This document shows, in pieces, positions 7,899-17,471 of a stretch of DNA of 64,000 bases; within the stretch, counting starts at the first letter, position 1; every line of letters starts with the position of its first letter. The DNA comes from Bacteroidales bacterium (GTDB lineage: Bacteria; Bacteroidota; Bacteroidia; Bacteroidales; F082). The stretch spans positions 25,824 to 89,823 of the forward strand of contig JAFUVT010000014.1 in NCBI GenBank assembly GCA_017477425.1, in the 5' to 3' direction. The position numbers were made by a program, and so were the translations under genes. The notes under the pieces are model-generated. The model saw nothing but the letters and a program-made list of their open reading frames with translations. It was not told the DNA's origin and ran no database searches.

Positions 7899-8999
7899 TT
7901 ATTTGGCCACGATTACCTTAGCGGTTCCGCTCTCTCTTTTGACGAAATAGACGCCTTCGGGCATTCCACTGAGATCGATGCAGGCCGTACCGGACTGAAC
8001 CTCTTGCCTGACGACCACACGTCCTTGTACGTCGATCACCTCGACAGTCGAAGTTTCCTCCACTTCCATGTTGAACACTCCTTGGGTCGGATTGGGCCAA
8101 ATGTTGAGGCGGCCTGTTGGGATTTCTGTGACGCCATCGTCGATGACTTTCCGAGTGAAGAATTCATGGATGAGGTTCATGTAGCTGGCGTCGTATTGGG
8201 CGTCGCTGTGGTACCATGTGTGGGTACCGCCCACGACCTTGATGTGCTCTAACTCGGTGCCGCAGTCGTATGTGTAGCGGATGAACCGCAGCCCATCATT
8301 GTGTGTGTCGGGCAACGTGTCTATTTCGGGTTCACCATCACAGCTGTTGGCATTTTGCCAGTATTCGAGTATGGCTTCAACGCTGAGTCCGAGCGTGCCG
8401 CCAAACACTTGCGAAGTGCCGTCGTAATTGACTACATTGTCGCTCGTGCCGTGGATGTGAAGCATCCTAACGGGAGACACTGGGTTCAACTCGCTCATCG
8501 CGAAGGTGATAAGACCGCTGACGGGGGCGCAACCTGCGATGCGGTCGCCATGTTCAATGGCCATACGGTGGGTCATGAAGCCTCCCATTGAGAAGCCAGT
8601 GAAGAAAACGCTATCGAGGTTGATGTGGTAAGGTTCGGCCAATGAGTCAACCAAAGCCATCAGGAAGCCCGAATCATCGATGTTGCTGCTCATCATGCCA
8701 GCATTCCACATCGTGAACCCCGACTGTGGCAAAGCTTGTGGCACCAGGATGACCCAACCGAAGTCCTCGGCAATCTGTTGGAAGTTGTACTCGCTGTCGA
8801 CGCGTGTAATGTTGTCGCCCAATCCGTGCAAGAAAAACAATACTGGGACAGGCTTCTCCACCCCCTGAGGTGCCCTAACGAGGTATTCTCGGTTAGTGCC
8901 TTGCCAAGGGAAAGTCTGGATTTGGGCAAACAAAGTGCCGCAGATAGAAAACAGTGCCATTATCGCACCGAACTTAAAGAGTCTGGTAGCTTTCATCAT
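7899..8999 (-). CDS. Secreted LpqC/PHB-depolymerase-type esterase with T9SS sorting domain
   Basis: A 366-residue alpha/beta hydrolase. A signal peptide (residues 1-26, ending LFAQ) precedes the catalytic domain. The nucleophile is S137 in GFSMGG, the acid probably D187 in HGTSDNVV, and the histidine H260 in VVGGTHTW. The HGLGDN segment (59-63) supplies the oxyanion region. This is the polyhydroxybutyrate depolymerase/feruloyl esterase (CE1-like) group, so plant cell-wall ester cleavage is plausible. Residues from about 296 form a type A T9SS sorting domain (NIWPNPTQGVFN, then DVQGR and GVYFVK), predicting export to the cell surface. ATGATG at 8999-8994 gives two adjacent starts. Confidence 0.85.
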   Translation of the reverse strand: MMKATRLFKFGAIMALFSICGTLFAQIQTFPWQGTNREYLVRAPQGVEKPVPVLFFLHGLGDNITRVDSEYNFQQIAEDFGWVILVPQALPQSGFTMWNAGMMSSNIDDSGFLMALVDSLAEPYHINLDSVFFTGFSMGGFMTHRMAIEHGDRIAGCAPVSGLITFAMSELNPVSPVRMLHIHGTSDNVVNYDGTSQVFGGTLGLSVEAILEYWQNANSCDGEPEIDTLPDTHNDGLRFIRYTYDCGTELEHIKVVGGTHTWYHSDAQYDASYMNLIHEFFTRKVIDDGVTEIPTGRLNIWPNPTQGVFNMEVEETSTVEVIDVQGRVVVRQEVQSGTACIDLSGMPEGVYFVKRESGTAKVIVAK

Positions 9000-9021
9000 A
9001 GTTGGTTTATAATTATCGTTG

Positions 9022-9029
9022 CAAAAATA
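9022..9029 (-). promoter_or_regulatory. -7 promoter element for the T9SS esterase
   Basis: TATTTTTG on the minus strand, 22 bases before the start at 8999. Confidence 0.6.
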
Positions 9030-9124
9030 AGGATTTTCAAATAATGTTTTTACAGAGTGGAATATTTGTACGACAATTCGTAGCAATAATCAAGAAATCT
9101 TTTCCTTCATTGAGATATTTACCG

Positions 9125-9132
9125 TACTTTTG
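9125..9132 (+). promoter_or_regulatory. -7 promoter element for the M16 protease
   Basis: TACTTTTG, 55 bases before the ATG at 9188. Confidence 0.6.
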
Positions 9133-9187
9133 CCAAATCAAATTCATTTGGTCAGCCGACAACAATCTAACAATTAAATATCTAAAA

Positions 9188-12121
9188 ATGAAAAGATTAC
9201 AAAAAAGCAGAAAGGTCGTACTGCTATTGGGTACGGCATTGCTTTTGCTTGTTTCGTCATGCACGAAGAAGCAAGAAAGCAAGTACAAATTTGAGACGGT
9301 GAAGGGCGACCCCACCGAGACACGCATCTACACGCTCGACAACGGACTGAAAGTCTACCTGAGCGTCAACCAAGAGGAGCCGCGCATCCAAACCTACATC
9401 GCCGTGCGCACCGGCTCGAAGAACGACCCCGCCGAAACGACGGGCTTGGCCCACTACCTTGAGCATCTGATGTTCAAGGGCACGGACAAATACGGCACCA
9501 CCGATGCCGAAGCCGAGAAGCCATTCCTTGACGACATCGAGGCACGTTACGAGAAATACCGCACCCTGACCGACCCCGAGGAACGCCGCATCGCCTACCA
9601 TGAAATCGACTCGGTGAGCCAGCTGGCCGCCCAGTATTTCATCCCCAACGAGTACGACAAACTGATGTCGGCCATCGGCGCGGAAGGCACCAACGCCTAC
9701 ACCTCCAACGACGTGACTTGCTACACCGAGGACATCCCGTCCAACGAAGTCGAGAACTGGGCCAAGATCCAGGCCGACCGTTTCATAAATATGGTCATCC
9801 GTGGTTTCCACACCGAGCTGGAAGCCGTGTATGAGGAATACAACATCGGCATCGCGCAGGACAGCCGCAAGTCGTGGGAAGCCCTGAGCGCCATGCTCTT
9901 CCCCACCCACCCCTACGGCACGCAGACCACCATCGGCACGCAGGATCACTTGAAGAATCCTTCGATTGTCAACATCAAGAACTACTTCAACAAGTGGTAT
10001 CGCCCGAACAACGTGGCCATCTGCATGGCTGGCGACTTCAATCCCGACGAGGTGATTGCCATCATCGACAAGTATTTCGGCGAATGGCAGCCTGGCGAGG
10101 ATGTGAAGCAACCTGAATTTGCCGCTTTGGCTCCCATCACTGCGCCTCGCGACACCACCGTCTACGGCCTCGAAGCCGAGAATGTGTGGCTGGGCTGGCG
10201 TTTCGACCGTGGCAACTCGCTGCAAAACGATACGTTGAACCTCATCGGCGAAATGTTGAACAACGGCACCGCCGGCCTCATCGACCTCGACATCAACCAA
10301 CAGATGAAGATGTTGGGCGCCTGGGCGGGCTCACAAACCCTCCGCGACTATTCCAGCTTCATTATGGGCGGCACGCCAAGACCTGGACAAAGCCTTGAGG
10401 AAGCCAAGGATTTGCTGCTGTCGGAAGTCGAAAAGCTGAAGAGCGGCGACTTCTCCGACGACCTGTTGCCTTCCGTCGTGAACAACAACAAGCTCGACTA
10501 TTACAACTCCTTGGAAAGCAACATGGCTCGCGCCAACATGTTCGTCGACACCTATATTAATGAGGTGCCGTGGAGTCAGCAAGTCGGCTATCTCGACCGC
10601 ATTTCCAACATCACCAAGGAACAGATTGTGGCCTTTGCCAACAAGCATTTCAACGACAACTATGTGGTGGTCTACAAGCGCCAAGGCGTGGACGAAAACC
10701 AAAAGAAAATCGACAAACCGGCCATCACACCCATCCCGACCAACCGCGACCTCGTGAGCGACTTCGTGAAGGAAGTGCAAGAGACTGAAGTGCAACCCAT
10801 CCAGCCCCGTTTCGTCGACTTCAAGAAAGACCTGACCTTTGGCAAGACCGAGGCCAACCTGCCTTATATCTATGTCTATAACAAGGAAAACGGCCGTTTC
10901 GTCCTTTCGTTCCGCTACGACTTTGGCAAGGATGCCGAACTGAAATACGACTATGCCGCCGATTATCTGGATTATCTCGGCACCGACAAGCTTAGCAACG
11001 AGCAAATCAAGCAGCAGTTCTACAAACTGGCATGCGAATACCGTATCATGGTGGGCGATCGTAGCATCAATGTCAACTTGAGTGGTTTGAGCGAGAACAT
11101 GCCCGAGGCCTTGGCTTTGCTTGAAGACATTTTGGAAAACGCCCAAGTCGACCAAGAAGCCTGGCAGATGTACGTCCAAATGACGATGCAAGCCCGCGAC
11201 AATGCCAAGACGAACCAGAACCGCAACTTCAGCGCTTTGGTGAACTACGGACTCTATGGCCCCTACAACGCCAGCCGCAACATCCTTTCCAACAACCAGC
11301 TGCAGCAGCAAGACCCGCAGGAACTCCTCGATCTGATGAAGAACCTCAAGAACTATGAGCACACCGTCCTTTACTATGGCCCAATGAGCGAGCAGGAAAT
11401 GGCACAAGCCGTCACCGAGAACCACAAGACCTTGGCCGAGTTGCAAGCTGTTCCCGAAGGCAAGCACTACGAGCTGCAAGCCACGCCTGAGAACGAAATC
11501 CTCATTGCCCCTTACGATGCCAAGAACATCTATATGCGCATGATCCACAACGAGGAGCGTGAATGGAATCCTGACGAGGCCGCAGTGAAGGCTTTGTTCA
11601 ACGAATACTACGGCGGCGGCATGAACACCATCGTGTTCCAAGAGATGCGTGAAGCTCGCGGTTTGGCCTACAACGCCTATGCCGCCTACATGACGCCCAG
11701 CTATAAGGAACAGCCCGAGTACTTCTTCACCCACATCATCACGCAAAACGACAAGATGATGGACTGCGTGAAGCACTTCCTCGAAATCCTTGACGAGATG
11801 CCGCAAAGCGAACAGGCCTTTGGCATCGCCAAAGAAGCCCTCACCAAGCGTCTGGCCAGTCAGCGCACCACCAAGTTCGGTCTCATCAACGCCTGGCTGA
11901 CAGCCCAACAGCGTGGCATCGACTACGACCTCAACGAGCGCATCTACAACGCCTTGCCCAACATCACCTTGCAGGACATCGTGAAGTTTGAGCAAGAGCA
12001 GATGGCCAACAAGCCCTACCGCTATGTCATCCTCGGCGACGAGAAGGAACTCGACATGAAGGGCCTGCAAGAGTTTGGTCCCATCAAGCGCGTGAGCACG
12101 GAAGAAATCTTTGGGTATTGA
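9188..12121 (+). CDS. M16 family zinc metalloprotease lipoprotein
   Basis: A 977-residue pitrilysin/insulinase-type protease. The N-terminus is a lipoprotein signal with lipobox LVSSC (lipidated C25). The inverted zinc motif HYLEH is at 89-93, and the distal zinc glutamate is in ELEAVYEEYNIG. A second, inactive M16 half occupies roughly residues 560-960 (EMREARGLAYNAYAAY), as in two-domain one-chain enzymes. The ATG at 9188 is chosen because the long upstream extension runs through the promoter. It probably degrades peptides in the periplasm, consistent with an asaccharolytic or peptide-using lifestyle. Confidence 0.9.
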   Translation: MKRLQKSRKVVLLLGTALLLLVSSCTKKQESKYKFETVKGDPTETRIYTLDNGLKVYLSVNQEEPRIQTYIAVRTGSKNDPAETTGLAHYLEHLMFKGTDKYGTTDAEAEKPFLDDIEARYEKYRTLTDPEERRIAYHEIDSVSQLAAQYFIPNEYDKLMSAIGAEGTNAYTSNDVTCYTEDIPSNEVENWAKIQADRFINMVIRGFHTELEAVYEEYNIGIAQDSRKSWEALSAMLFPTHPYGTQTTIGTQDHLKNPSIVNIKNYFNKWYRPNNVAICMAGDFNPDEVIAIIDKYFGEWQPGEDVKQPEFAALAPITAPRDTTVYGLEAENVWLGWRFDRGNSLQNDTLNLIGEMLNNGTAGLIDLDINQQMKMLGAWAGSQTLRDYSSFIMGGTPRPGQSLEEAKDLLLSEVEKLKSGDFSDDLLPSVVNNNKLDYYNSLESNMARANMFVDTYINEVPWSQQVGYLDRISNITKEQIVAFANKHFNDNYVVVYKRQGVDENQKKIDKPAITPIPTNRDLVSDFVKEVQETEVQPIQPRFVDFKKDLTFGKTEANLPYIYVYNKENGRFVLSFRYDFGKDAELKYDYAADYLDYLGTDKLSNEQIKQQFYKLACEYRIMVGDRSINVNLSGLSENMPEALALLEDILENAQVDQEAWQMYVQMTMQARDNAKTNQNRNFSALVNYGLYGPYNASRNILSNNQLQQQDPQELLDLMKNLKNYEHTVLYYGPMSEQEMAQAVTENHKTLAELQAVPEGKHYELQATPENEILIAPYDAKNIYMRMIHNEEREWNPDEAAVKALFNEYYGGGMNTIVFQEMREARGLAYNAYAAYMTPSYKEQPEYFFTHIITQNDKMMDCVKHFLEILDEMPQSEQAFGIAKEALTKRLASQRTTKFGLINAWLTAQQRGIDYDLNERIYNALPNITLQDIVKFEQEQMANKPYRYVILGDEKELDMKGLQEFGPIKRVSTEEIFGY

Positions 12122-12134
12122 TTTCTGAATGAAT

Positions 12135-12172
12135 AAAAAAAGAGGCTGAGCTTACGCTCAGCCTCTTTTTTT
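12135..12172. terminator. Bidirectional intrinsic terminator
   Basis: A perfect 11-bp stem (AGAGGCTGAGC / GCTCAGCCTCT, loop TTAC) flanked by A-runs on the left and T-runs on the right. It serves both the M16 gene and the convergent TonB-type barrel gene, whose stop codon lies in the T-tract. Confidence 0.95.
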
Positions 12173-14825
12173 ATTCTAACGAATCGCCCGTCTCGCTGCC
12201 GCCGTCCTTGGCTTGCTTTTCGAGTTCCATCTTACCGAAACGGAAAGTGACGCCAGCAGAGATGTAACGGCTGTTGAGCATCTTGTTGGTGCTATTGGAC
12301 AGGTAATACGGGTTCAGGTTTTCGCTTCCCGAGCCAATCCTCGCGCCCCAATTGAAGATGTCCTGCACATTGACGAAGACCGACAAACGGCGCTTGAAGA
12401 AGTCGCTGCGAGCACCCAAGTTGAGGAAATATCGCGCCTTGCGCTCGCTCATCAGGCCGAGGGTGGGCGAAGTGTAGTTGGCCGAAGCGGTCAGCTGCAA
12501 CTGGTTGAAAACCTTGGCCCAAGCGTTGACGCGCACGCTCCACGACCACTTGTCGCGCTGGTCGATTTGGTGGTTGATGTTGCCCAGTTCGTCCACACGG
12601 TCGTATTCCATACGGTAGCCATAATCGTAGACATTGGCATAGAGGCGCACATTGAAGAAGCCCGTCGGACGATAAGTCATATTGAGCGAGGTGCCGTAGC
12701 GCCACGAAGTGCCCATATTATAAGGCATCGAATAGCTGACGATGCGGTCCAGATAGTCGTCGTACTCGGCATCGGTCAGTGAGCTGATTTCGTTGGTGCT
12801 CAACCGTCCGTAAGCCTCAATCCCGATGTTGCCAAAACGCTCGAAGAACTTCTGCCAACCCGCCTCCACGTTGTGGGTGTAACCGTTTTTCAGCCCATTG
12901 GGATTACCCACCGAGTAGCTATTCTCGCCGTAGCGACGGAAGCTGCTGAGTTGTTCGCCACGCGGGTGCGACATACGCATCGAGTAATTGAGTTTCAGGT
13001 TGTGCATGTCCTCGGTGCGGTAGGTCAAGTGGATTGAGGGACGAAGCGAGAGGAAATACAAGGTGCTGTCGTCGGCAAAAGGCATATCGCTGATGTAGTT
13101 GTAATAGAGCCGGTCGCCGCCAAAGCCGAGACCTGAACTCAGCGTGAATCCGCCCCAACGGTGCGTCCAGTTGACGTCGGCATTGGCACTAGATTCAGCA
13201 CCTTGGAATTGATAGGTACGAAGCACGTCGACCAAGTTGCCGATCGTGTCGTTATAACGCCTGAAATCATTGTTGGATTGTTGGTGGTCGAGTCGCAAGC
13301 CATAGCTCAGCTCGCCGTCCAAACTATAAGGATGGTTGTAACGGGCATCGAGATTTACGCCATAGCTTTTTGAATTGGAAAGCATGTATCGGTGCTCGTC
13401 GAGGTCGGTATAAACGTCATACATCCGGTTGTACCATTCCTCGCTATTGTTGTTGTTCAACCGCGTGTTCAGCCCGAGGCGGAAGTTATGACCCTCATTG
13501 TCGAACTTTTTCGTGTAGTCGGCACCCAAGTTTCCGAAAATAGACCTTGAATTGCTGTTATCGCGGGTCTCATCGGCATAAAGCATTGAGAAAACAGGCA
13601 TGGAATCCAAGTAATAATAGGTCTGCCTTTCGCCACGCAACATATCACTCCTGTTGCCGTTAATGAAGCCGCCAGCATCGACAGAGAGGTCGCTCATCGA
13701 GTCGATTTCGTAAGCGAGATTCATGAAGAGGTTGCCGCTCATGCTGCGGTTATCACTGGTCTGGCTTGTGGTGTCGGCCCAAGTCACCTCATAGTCGTCC
13801 ATTGTGGCGTTGTCGCGGCGGCGCAACGACCAGCTTTCGGAGGCGTTTTCACGGTCGCTATAACGCCCCGAGGCAAACAGGTTGAGGCTCAGTTTTTCCT
13901 TCTTCCACATATAACTCACCCACGGCGAGACGAAAGGCTGGTTGGAGCCGTTGACGCCGAAGCTGACGAATTGGTTGCTCTTGATGTGCGCCGAAGTCAC
14001 GATGTTGATGACCGCCTCAGCATCAGTGGCATATTTCGCCGATGGGTTGGTGATGGTCTCGATGCGCGCGATGGCGTTGGCGGGCAAGGTCTGGAGATAG
14101 GTTTTCAGGTTCTCCTCTGTGAGTTTCGAGGGCTTGTCGTTGACCCAAATCTCCACGCTCGACACGCCGCGCAACGTGATGTTGCCTTCCACGTCGACCT
14201 CCACGCCAGGCGCGTTCTGCAAGGCATCCTCGGTGGTTCCCGTCTGGATGGACGGGTCTTCGCTGACGTTGTAAATCAGTTTCTCGCCTTCCATGGCATA
14301 CAGCGGTCGTTCGGCGGCCACTGTCACCTCGCCTAACGACGTCACGCCAGGATTGATGCGCAAGGTACCCAAATTGGTGTTGTTGGTCACCGTGAACGGC
14401 ATGGAATAGGTTTCGTAGCCGATGGCCGAAACGCGCAGCAAAAACGCGCCTTGCGGCACTTGGCTGATTTCGAACACACCATCCATATTGCTGATGCCGC
14501 CTTTGACCAATGACGAATCGATGGAATCGAGAACCGCCACGTTGACGAAAGGCATCGTCTCGCCCGTCTTGGCGTCACGCAACACGCCTGCCACCACAAA
14601 AGTGTCGCCTTCACGCACTTTCTTTTTCTGTTTCACGGTGGGCATATTGCCCTCGGTTTGGTCCCACTGACGGTCGCCGGGAGGACGCCCTCCTGGAGGT
14701 CTGCCGCCCGGTGGACGACCACCAGGAAAACCACCGCCACCGCCCGGAGGCTGGGCTATACAAAGAACGGTCGGGACGACCAAAAGTAGGAAAGTCAAAA
14801 GTTTTGATGAGAATGATTTGTGCAT
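12171..14825 (-). CDS. TonB-dependent receptor-like outer-membrane barrel with Gly/Pro-rich N-terminus
   Basis: An 884-residue outer-membrane protein: signal peptide to about residue 26, then a low-complexity stretch of GGRPPGG units (about 27-50). Next come a carboxypeptidase-regulatory-like beta-sandwich (VAGVLRDAKTGETMPFVNVAVLD), a plug domain (DALQNAPGVEVDVEGNITLRG) and a long beta-barrel of the outer-membrane beta-barrel family. This family usually lacks a SusD partner, and none is present here. The substrate is unknown. ATG at 14825; the longer reading starts with TTG. It is divergent from the RND exporter. Confidence 0.85.
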   Translation of the reverse strand: MHKSFSSKLLTFLLLVVPTVLCIAQPPGGGGGFPGGRPPGGRPPGGRPPGDRQWDQTEGNMPTVKQKKKVREGDTFVVAGVLRDAKTGETMPFVNVAVLDSIDSSLVKGGISNMDGVFEISQVPQGAFLLRVSAIGYETYSMPFTVTNNTNLGTLRINPGVTSLGEVTVAAERPLYAMEGEKLIYNVSEDPSIQTGTTEDALQNAPGVEVDVEGNITLRGVSSVEIWVNDKPSKLTEENLKTYLQTLPANAIARIETITNPSAKYATDAEAVINIVTSAHIKSNQFVSFGVNGSNQPFVSPWVSYMWKKEKLSLNLFASGRYSDRENASESWSLRRRDNATMDDYEVTWADTTSQTSDNRSMSGNLFMNLAYEIDSMSDLSVDAGGFINGNRSDMLRGERQTYYYLDSMPVFSMLYADETRDNSNSRSIFGNLGADYTKKFDNEGHNFRLGLNTRLNNNNSEEWYNRMYDVYTDLDEHRYMLSNSKSYGVNLDARYNHPYSLDGELSYGLRLDHQQSNNDFRRYNDTIGNLVDVLRTYQFQGAESSANADVNWTHRWGGFTLSSGLGFGGDRLYYNYISDMPFADDSTLYFLSLRPSIHLTYRTEDMHNLKLNYSMRMSHPRGEQLSSFRRYGENSYSVGNPNGLKNGYTHNVEAGWQKFFERFGNIGIEAYGRLSTNEISSLTDAEYDDYLDRIVSYSMPYNMGTSWRYGTSLNMTYRPTGFFNVRLYANVYDYGYRMEYDRVDELGNINHQIDQRDKWSWSVRVNAWAKVFNQLQLTASANYTSPTLGLMSERKARYFLNLGARSDFFKRRLSVFVNVQDIFNWGARIGSGSENLNPYYLSNSTNKMLNSRYISAGVTFRFGKMELEKQAKDGGSETGDSLE

Positions 14826-14843
14826 AGTCAATTAATTAGGCCG

Positions 14844-14851
14844 CAAAGATA
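14844..14851 (-). promoter_or_regulatory. -7 promoter element for the barrel protein
   Basis: TATCTTTG on the minus strand, 18 bases before the ATG at 14825. Confidence 0.6.
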
Positions 14852-14895
14852 GAACAAAAAACAATTACAGTAAGTTTAAATAAGGAAAAATAATG

Positions 14896-14903
14896 TAATT
14901 TTG
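14896..14903 (+). promoter_or_regulatory. -7 promoter element for the RND exporter
   Basis: TAATTTTG, 21 bases before the ATG at 14925. Confidence 0.6.
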
Positions 14904-14924
14904 CCGCCTCAATTTTCGACCATA

Positions 14925-17414
14925 ATGCATAGGATTTTTTTACCAATATTCCGTTTTTTTGATCAGCATAAACCTTTGATGTACATTATATTAGCAGTTA
15001 CATCAATCCTATTCATCGTCTTTGGCCTACAACTCAAATATGAAGAAGACATCAGCAAATTGTTGCCCGAATCGAACGTCGAGAGTCAATTGGCGTTCAG
15101 CTCCATCGAGCTGAAGGACAAAATCTATATCCAGGTTGCTTCTGCCGACGAACCGGTGGGGCCCGAAGTCCTGGCTGAACGCACAGAGGAATTCATCGAC
15201 CTGCTATACGACCATGACTCGACGGGACAGTTCATTTCCAACGTCCTTTACAAATTGGAGCCCGAGTTGGCCTTGAATGCCTTGGATTTCGTCTTGGAGC
15301 ATATCCCCTCTTTCATCGACACTTCAGCCTATGCCGATTTTGAGAAAGCCCTTGAGCCTGAAGCGGTTGAAAAACAGATGTGGGTCAACTACAACCAAAT
15401 GATGGAAGACGAAACCGGCGACATCACCCAAGCCATTGCCTACGACCCGCTCAACCTGCGAGGCGTGGTGCTTGGCGACGCCCTTGAAGGAGCCATAGGC
15501 AGTTTCACCCTCATCGACGGACAGCTGTTCTGTCCCGACAGCACCGTGGCCTTGGCCTACCTTGCACCTGCCTTCCGTTCGCTCAACTCATTGGCTTCCA
15601 CCGAGTTCAGCCATATGCTCACCCAAGCCCAAAAGGAGTTTGAAACCGCACATCCCGACGTGAAAGTCCACGTGCACGGCGACCCCATCGGCAGCGTTTC
15701 CAATGCTGGCCGCATCAAGTCAGACCTCGTCGTGACGGTGGGCATCTCCTTGGTCTTGATTTTGGTTCTTATCGGATTGTGTTTCAGGAGCTTTTCGTTC
15801 ATCTGGAAACTGTTGTTACCCATCCTTTATGGCACAGCGTTTTCGCTCGCCTGCATCTATTGGCTCAAAGGCGGCATGTCGCTGATGGCGCTGGGACTGG
15901 GGGCCATCGTGCTCGGCGTGGCCATCAGCTACTGTTTGCACGTGCTCATTCACCATTTCTTCGTCGGCGACCCCGAAAAACTATTGCTGGACGAGTCGAC
16001 GCCCGTGTCGTTGGGCTGTATCACCACGGTGGGTGCTTTCTGTAGCCTGCTCTTCACCGACAGCGACCTGCTCCGCGACTTCGGCCTTTTCGCCTCATTT
16101 GCCTTGTTGGGTAGCACCCTGTTTGCGCTCGTTTTCCTGCCCCACTTCCTGCCCAAGCGCAAAGCCGCTGCCGACAGCAAGACGTTCCGCCGCATCTCGC
16201 GCCTCAACAACTTGCCTTTCGACAAGAAGCCTTGGGTCCTGGCCATGATAGTGGTCATCGTCGTCATCGGCATCATCTTCTCACCTAAAGTAAAGTTCGA
16301 CAGCGACTTACGCAATCTCGACTATAACTCCTCTGCCGAAGTGGCCGCCGAGAGCCTGTTCAACGAGAAAAACAACGATGGCTTCTACCATCTCTATTTC
16401 GCCACCGTTAGCACCAACATCGACGAGGCCTTGGAGGCCGACAAGTTGCTGATGCTCAGGCTGGATTCGCTCAAACAGAAAGGGTTGGTCCACCATTATT
16501 CCGACATGATTCCTAAGCTCTTCGTCACCCAAAAAGACCAAGAGCAACGCATCGCCGCATGGAACGCCTACTGGACCGAAGAAAGGAAAGCGGAAGCCAT
16601 TCGCATGGTCGACAAAGGCGCTCATGAGTTCGGTCTCGACCCGATGATGTTCTACGAGTTCAAGGAACTGCTCAACGCCGAATACGAACCCGCCTCACTG
16701 CTGGAAAGCGGCGTGGTGCCGCCCAACCTGCTGAGCAACTTCATCGAATGCAACGCTGACAACCAATACATGGTCTTCACCGACGTCTCGATGCTGTTCG
16801 ACGAGAAAGACATCGTCACCGACGCCTTGGTGGCCAACCCCAAGACCTTCGTCCTGGAGCCGTTCTATTATTGCAAGAGCATGGTCGAAGTCATCAACGA
16901 CGACTTCAACATCGCCGTTTGGATTTCGTCGCTTTTCGTCCTGGTGATTCTGTTGCTGTCGTTCCGCAACATCATCACGGCCCTGCTCTCCTTCCTACCC
17001 ATGGTGTTCAGCTGGTTTATGGTGCAAGGCTATATGGCCCTTATCGGGCTGGAATTCAACCTAATCAACATCATCATCTCCACCTTTATCTTCGGCGTGG
17101 GCGTCGACTATAGCATCTTCATCACCGAAGGCTTGCTCACACAAGCGCGGACGGGCAATCGCGACATCCTCACCTGGCACAAGGTGGCCATTTTCTTCTC
17201 TGCCGCCATCCTCGTCATCGTGGTATCGTCGCTGCTCTTTGCCGTGCACCCAGCCATCCGCTCCATCGGTCTGAGTACGCTCATCGGCATGGCCTCCACC
17301 ATCATGATTTCCTATTCGCTGCAGCCTTTTGTGTTCTGGCAGCTGATGAAGATTCCCGCCTACAAGCGCAGGGTGATGAAAGGACAAGAAAAAGCAGAAA
17401 AAGACGACAAATAA
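14925..17414 (+). CDS. RND/MMPL-family exporter
   Basis: An 829-residue inner-membrane protein with the two-fold RND plan. One transmembrane helix (about 17-38) is followed by a large periplasmic domain and a five-helix bundle (about 270-410). A second transmembrane helix near 440, a second periplasmic domain and a final bundle (about 660-810) follow. The SSD-like segment FNLINIIISTFIFGVGVDYSIF carries the acidic residue typical of proton-coupled members. Such MMPL/HpnN-type proteins often move lipids or lipid-linked molecules. The next gene encodes a LolA-like carrier, which supports a lipid cargo. ATG at 14925 is preferred over the TTG at 14901, which overlaps the -7 element. Confidence 0.85.
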   Translation: MHRIFLPIFRFFDQHKPLMYIILAVTSILFIVFGLQLKYEEDISKLLPESNVESQLAFSSIELKDKIYIQVASADEPVGPEVLAERTEEFIDLLYDHDSTGQFISNVLYKLEPELALNALDFVLEHIPSFIDTSAYADFEKALEPEAVEKQMWVNYNQMMEDETGDITQAIAYDPLNLRGVVLGDALEGAIGSFTLIDGQLFCPDSTVALAYLAPAFRSLNSLASTEFSHMLTQAQKEFETAHPDVKVHVHGDPIGSVSNAGRIKSDLVVTVGISLVLILVLIGLCFRSFSFIWKLLLPILYGTAFSLACIYWLKGGMSLMALGLGAIVLGVAISYCLHVLIHHFFVGDPEKLLLDESTPVSLGCITTVGAFCSLLFTDSDLLRDFGLFASFALLGSTLFALVFLPHFLPKRKAAADSKTFRRISRLNNLPFDKKPWVLAMIVVIVVIGIIFSPKVKFDSDLRNLDYNSSAEVAAESLFNEKNNDGFYHLYFATVSTNIDEALEADKLLMLRLDSLKQKGLVHHYSDMIPKLFVTQKDQEQRIAAWNAYWTEERKAEAIRMVDKGAHEFGLDPMMFYEFKELLNAEYEPASLLESGVVPPNLLSNFIECNADNQYMVFTDVSMLFDEKDIVTDALVANPKTFVLEPFYYCKSMVEVINDDFNIAVWISSLFVLVILLLSFRNIITALLSFLPMVFSWFMVQGYMALIGLEFNLINIIISTFIFGVGVDYSIFITEGLLTQARTGNRDILTWHKVAIFFSAAILVIVVSSLLFAVHPAIRSIGLSTLIGMASTIMISYSLQPFVFWQLMKIPAYKRRVMKGQEKAEKDDK

Positions 17415-17471
17415 AACGAAAAGGCACACTTTTTGTAATATCGGGCATTTTGTTTAGAAAATTCACAGAAA

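Noticed and set aside
10331..12070. 579-codon open frame opposite the M16 protease
   Set aside because: Antisense shadow of a high-GC coding gene, His/Val/Leu-rich with no domain. The M16 motifs on the plus strand are intact.
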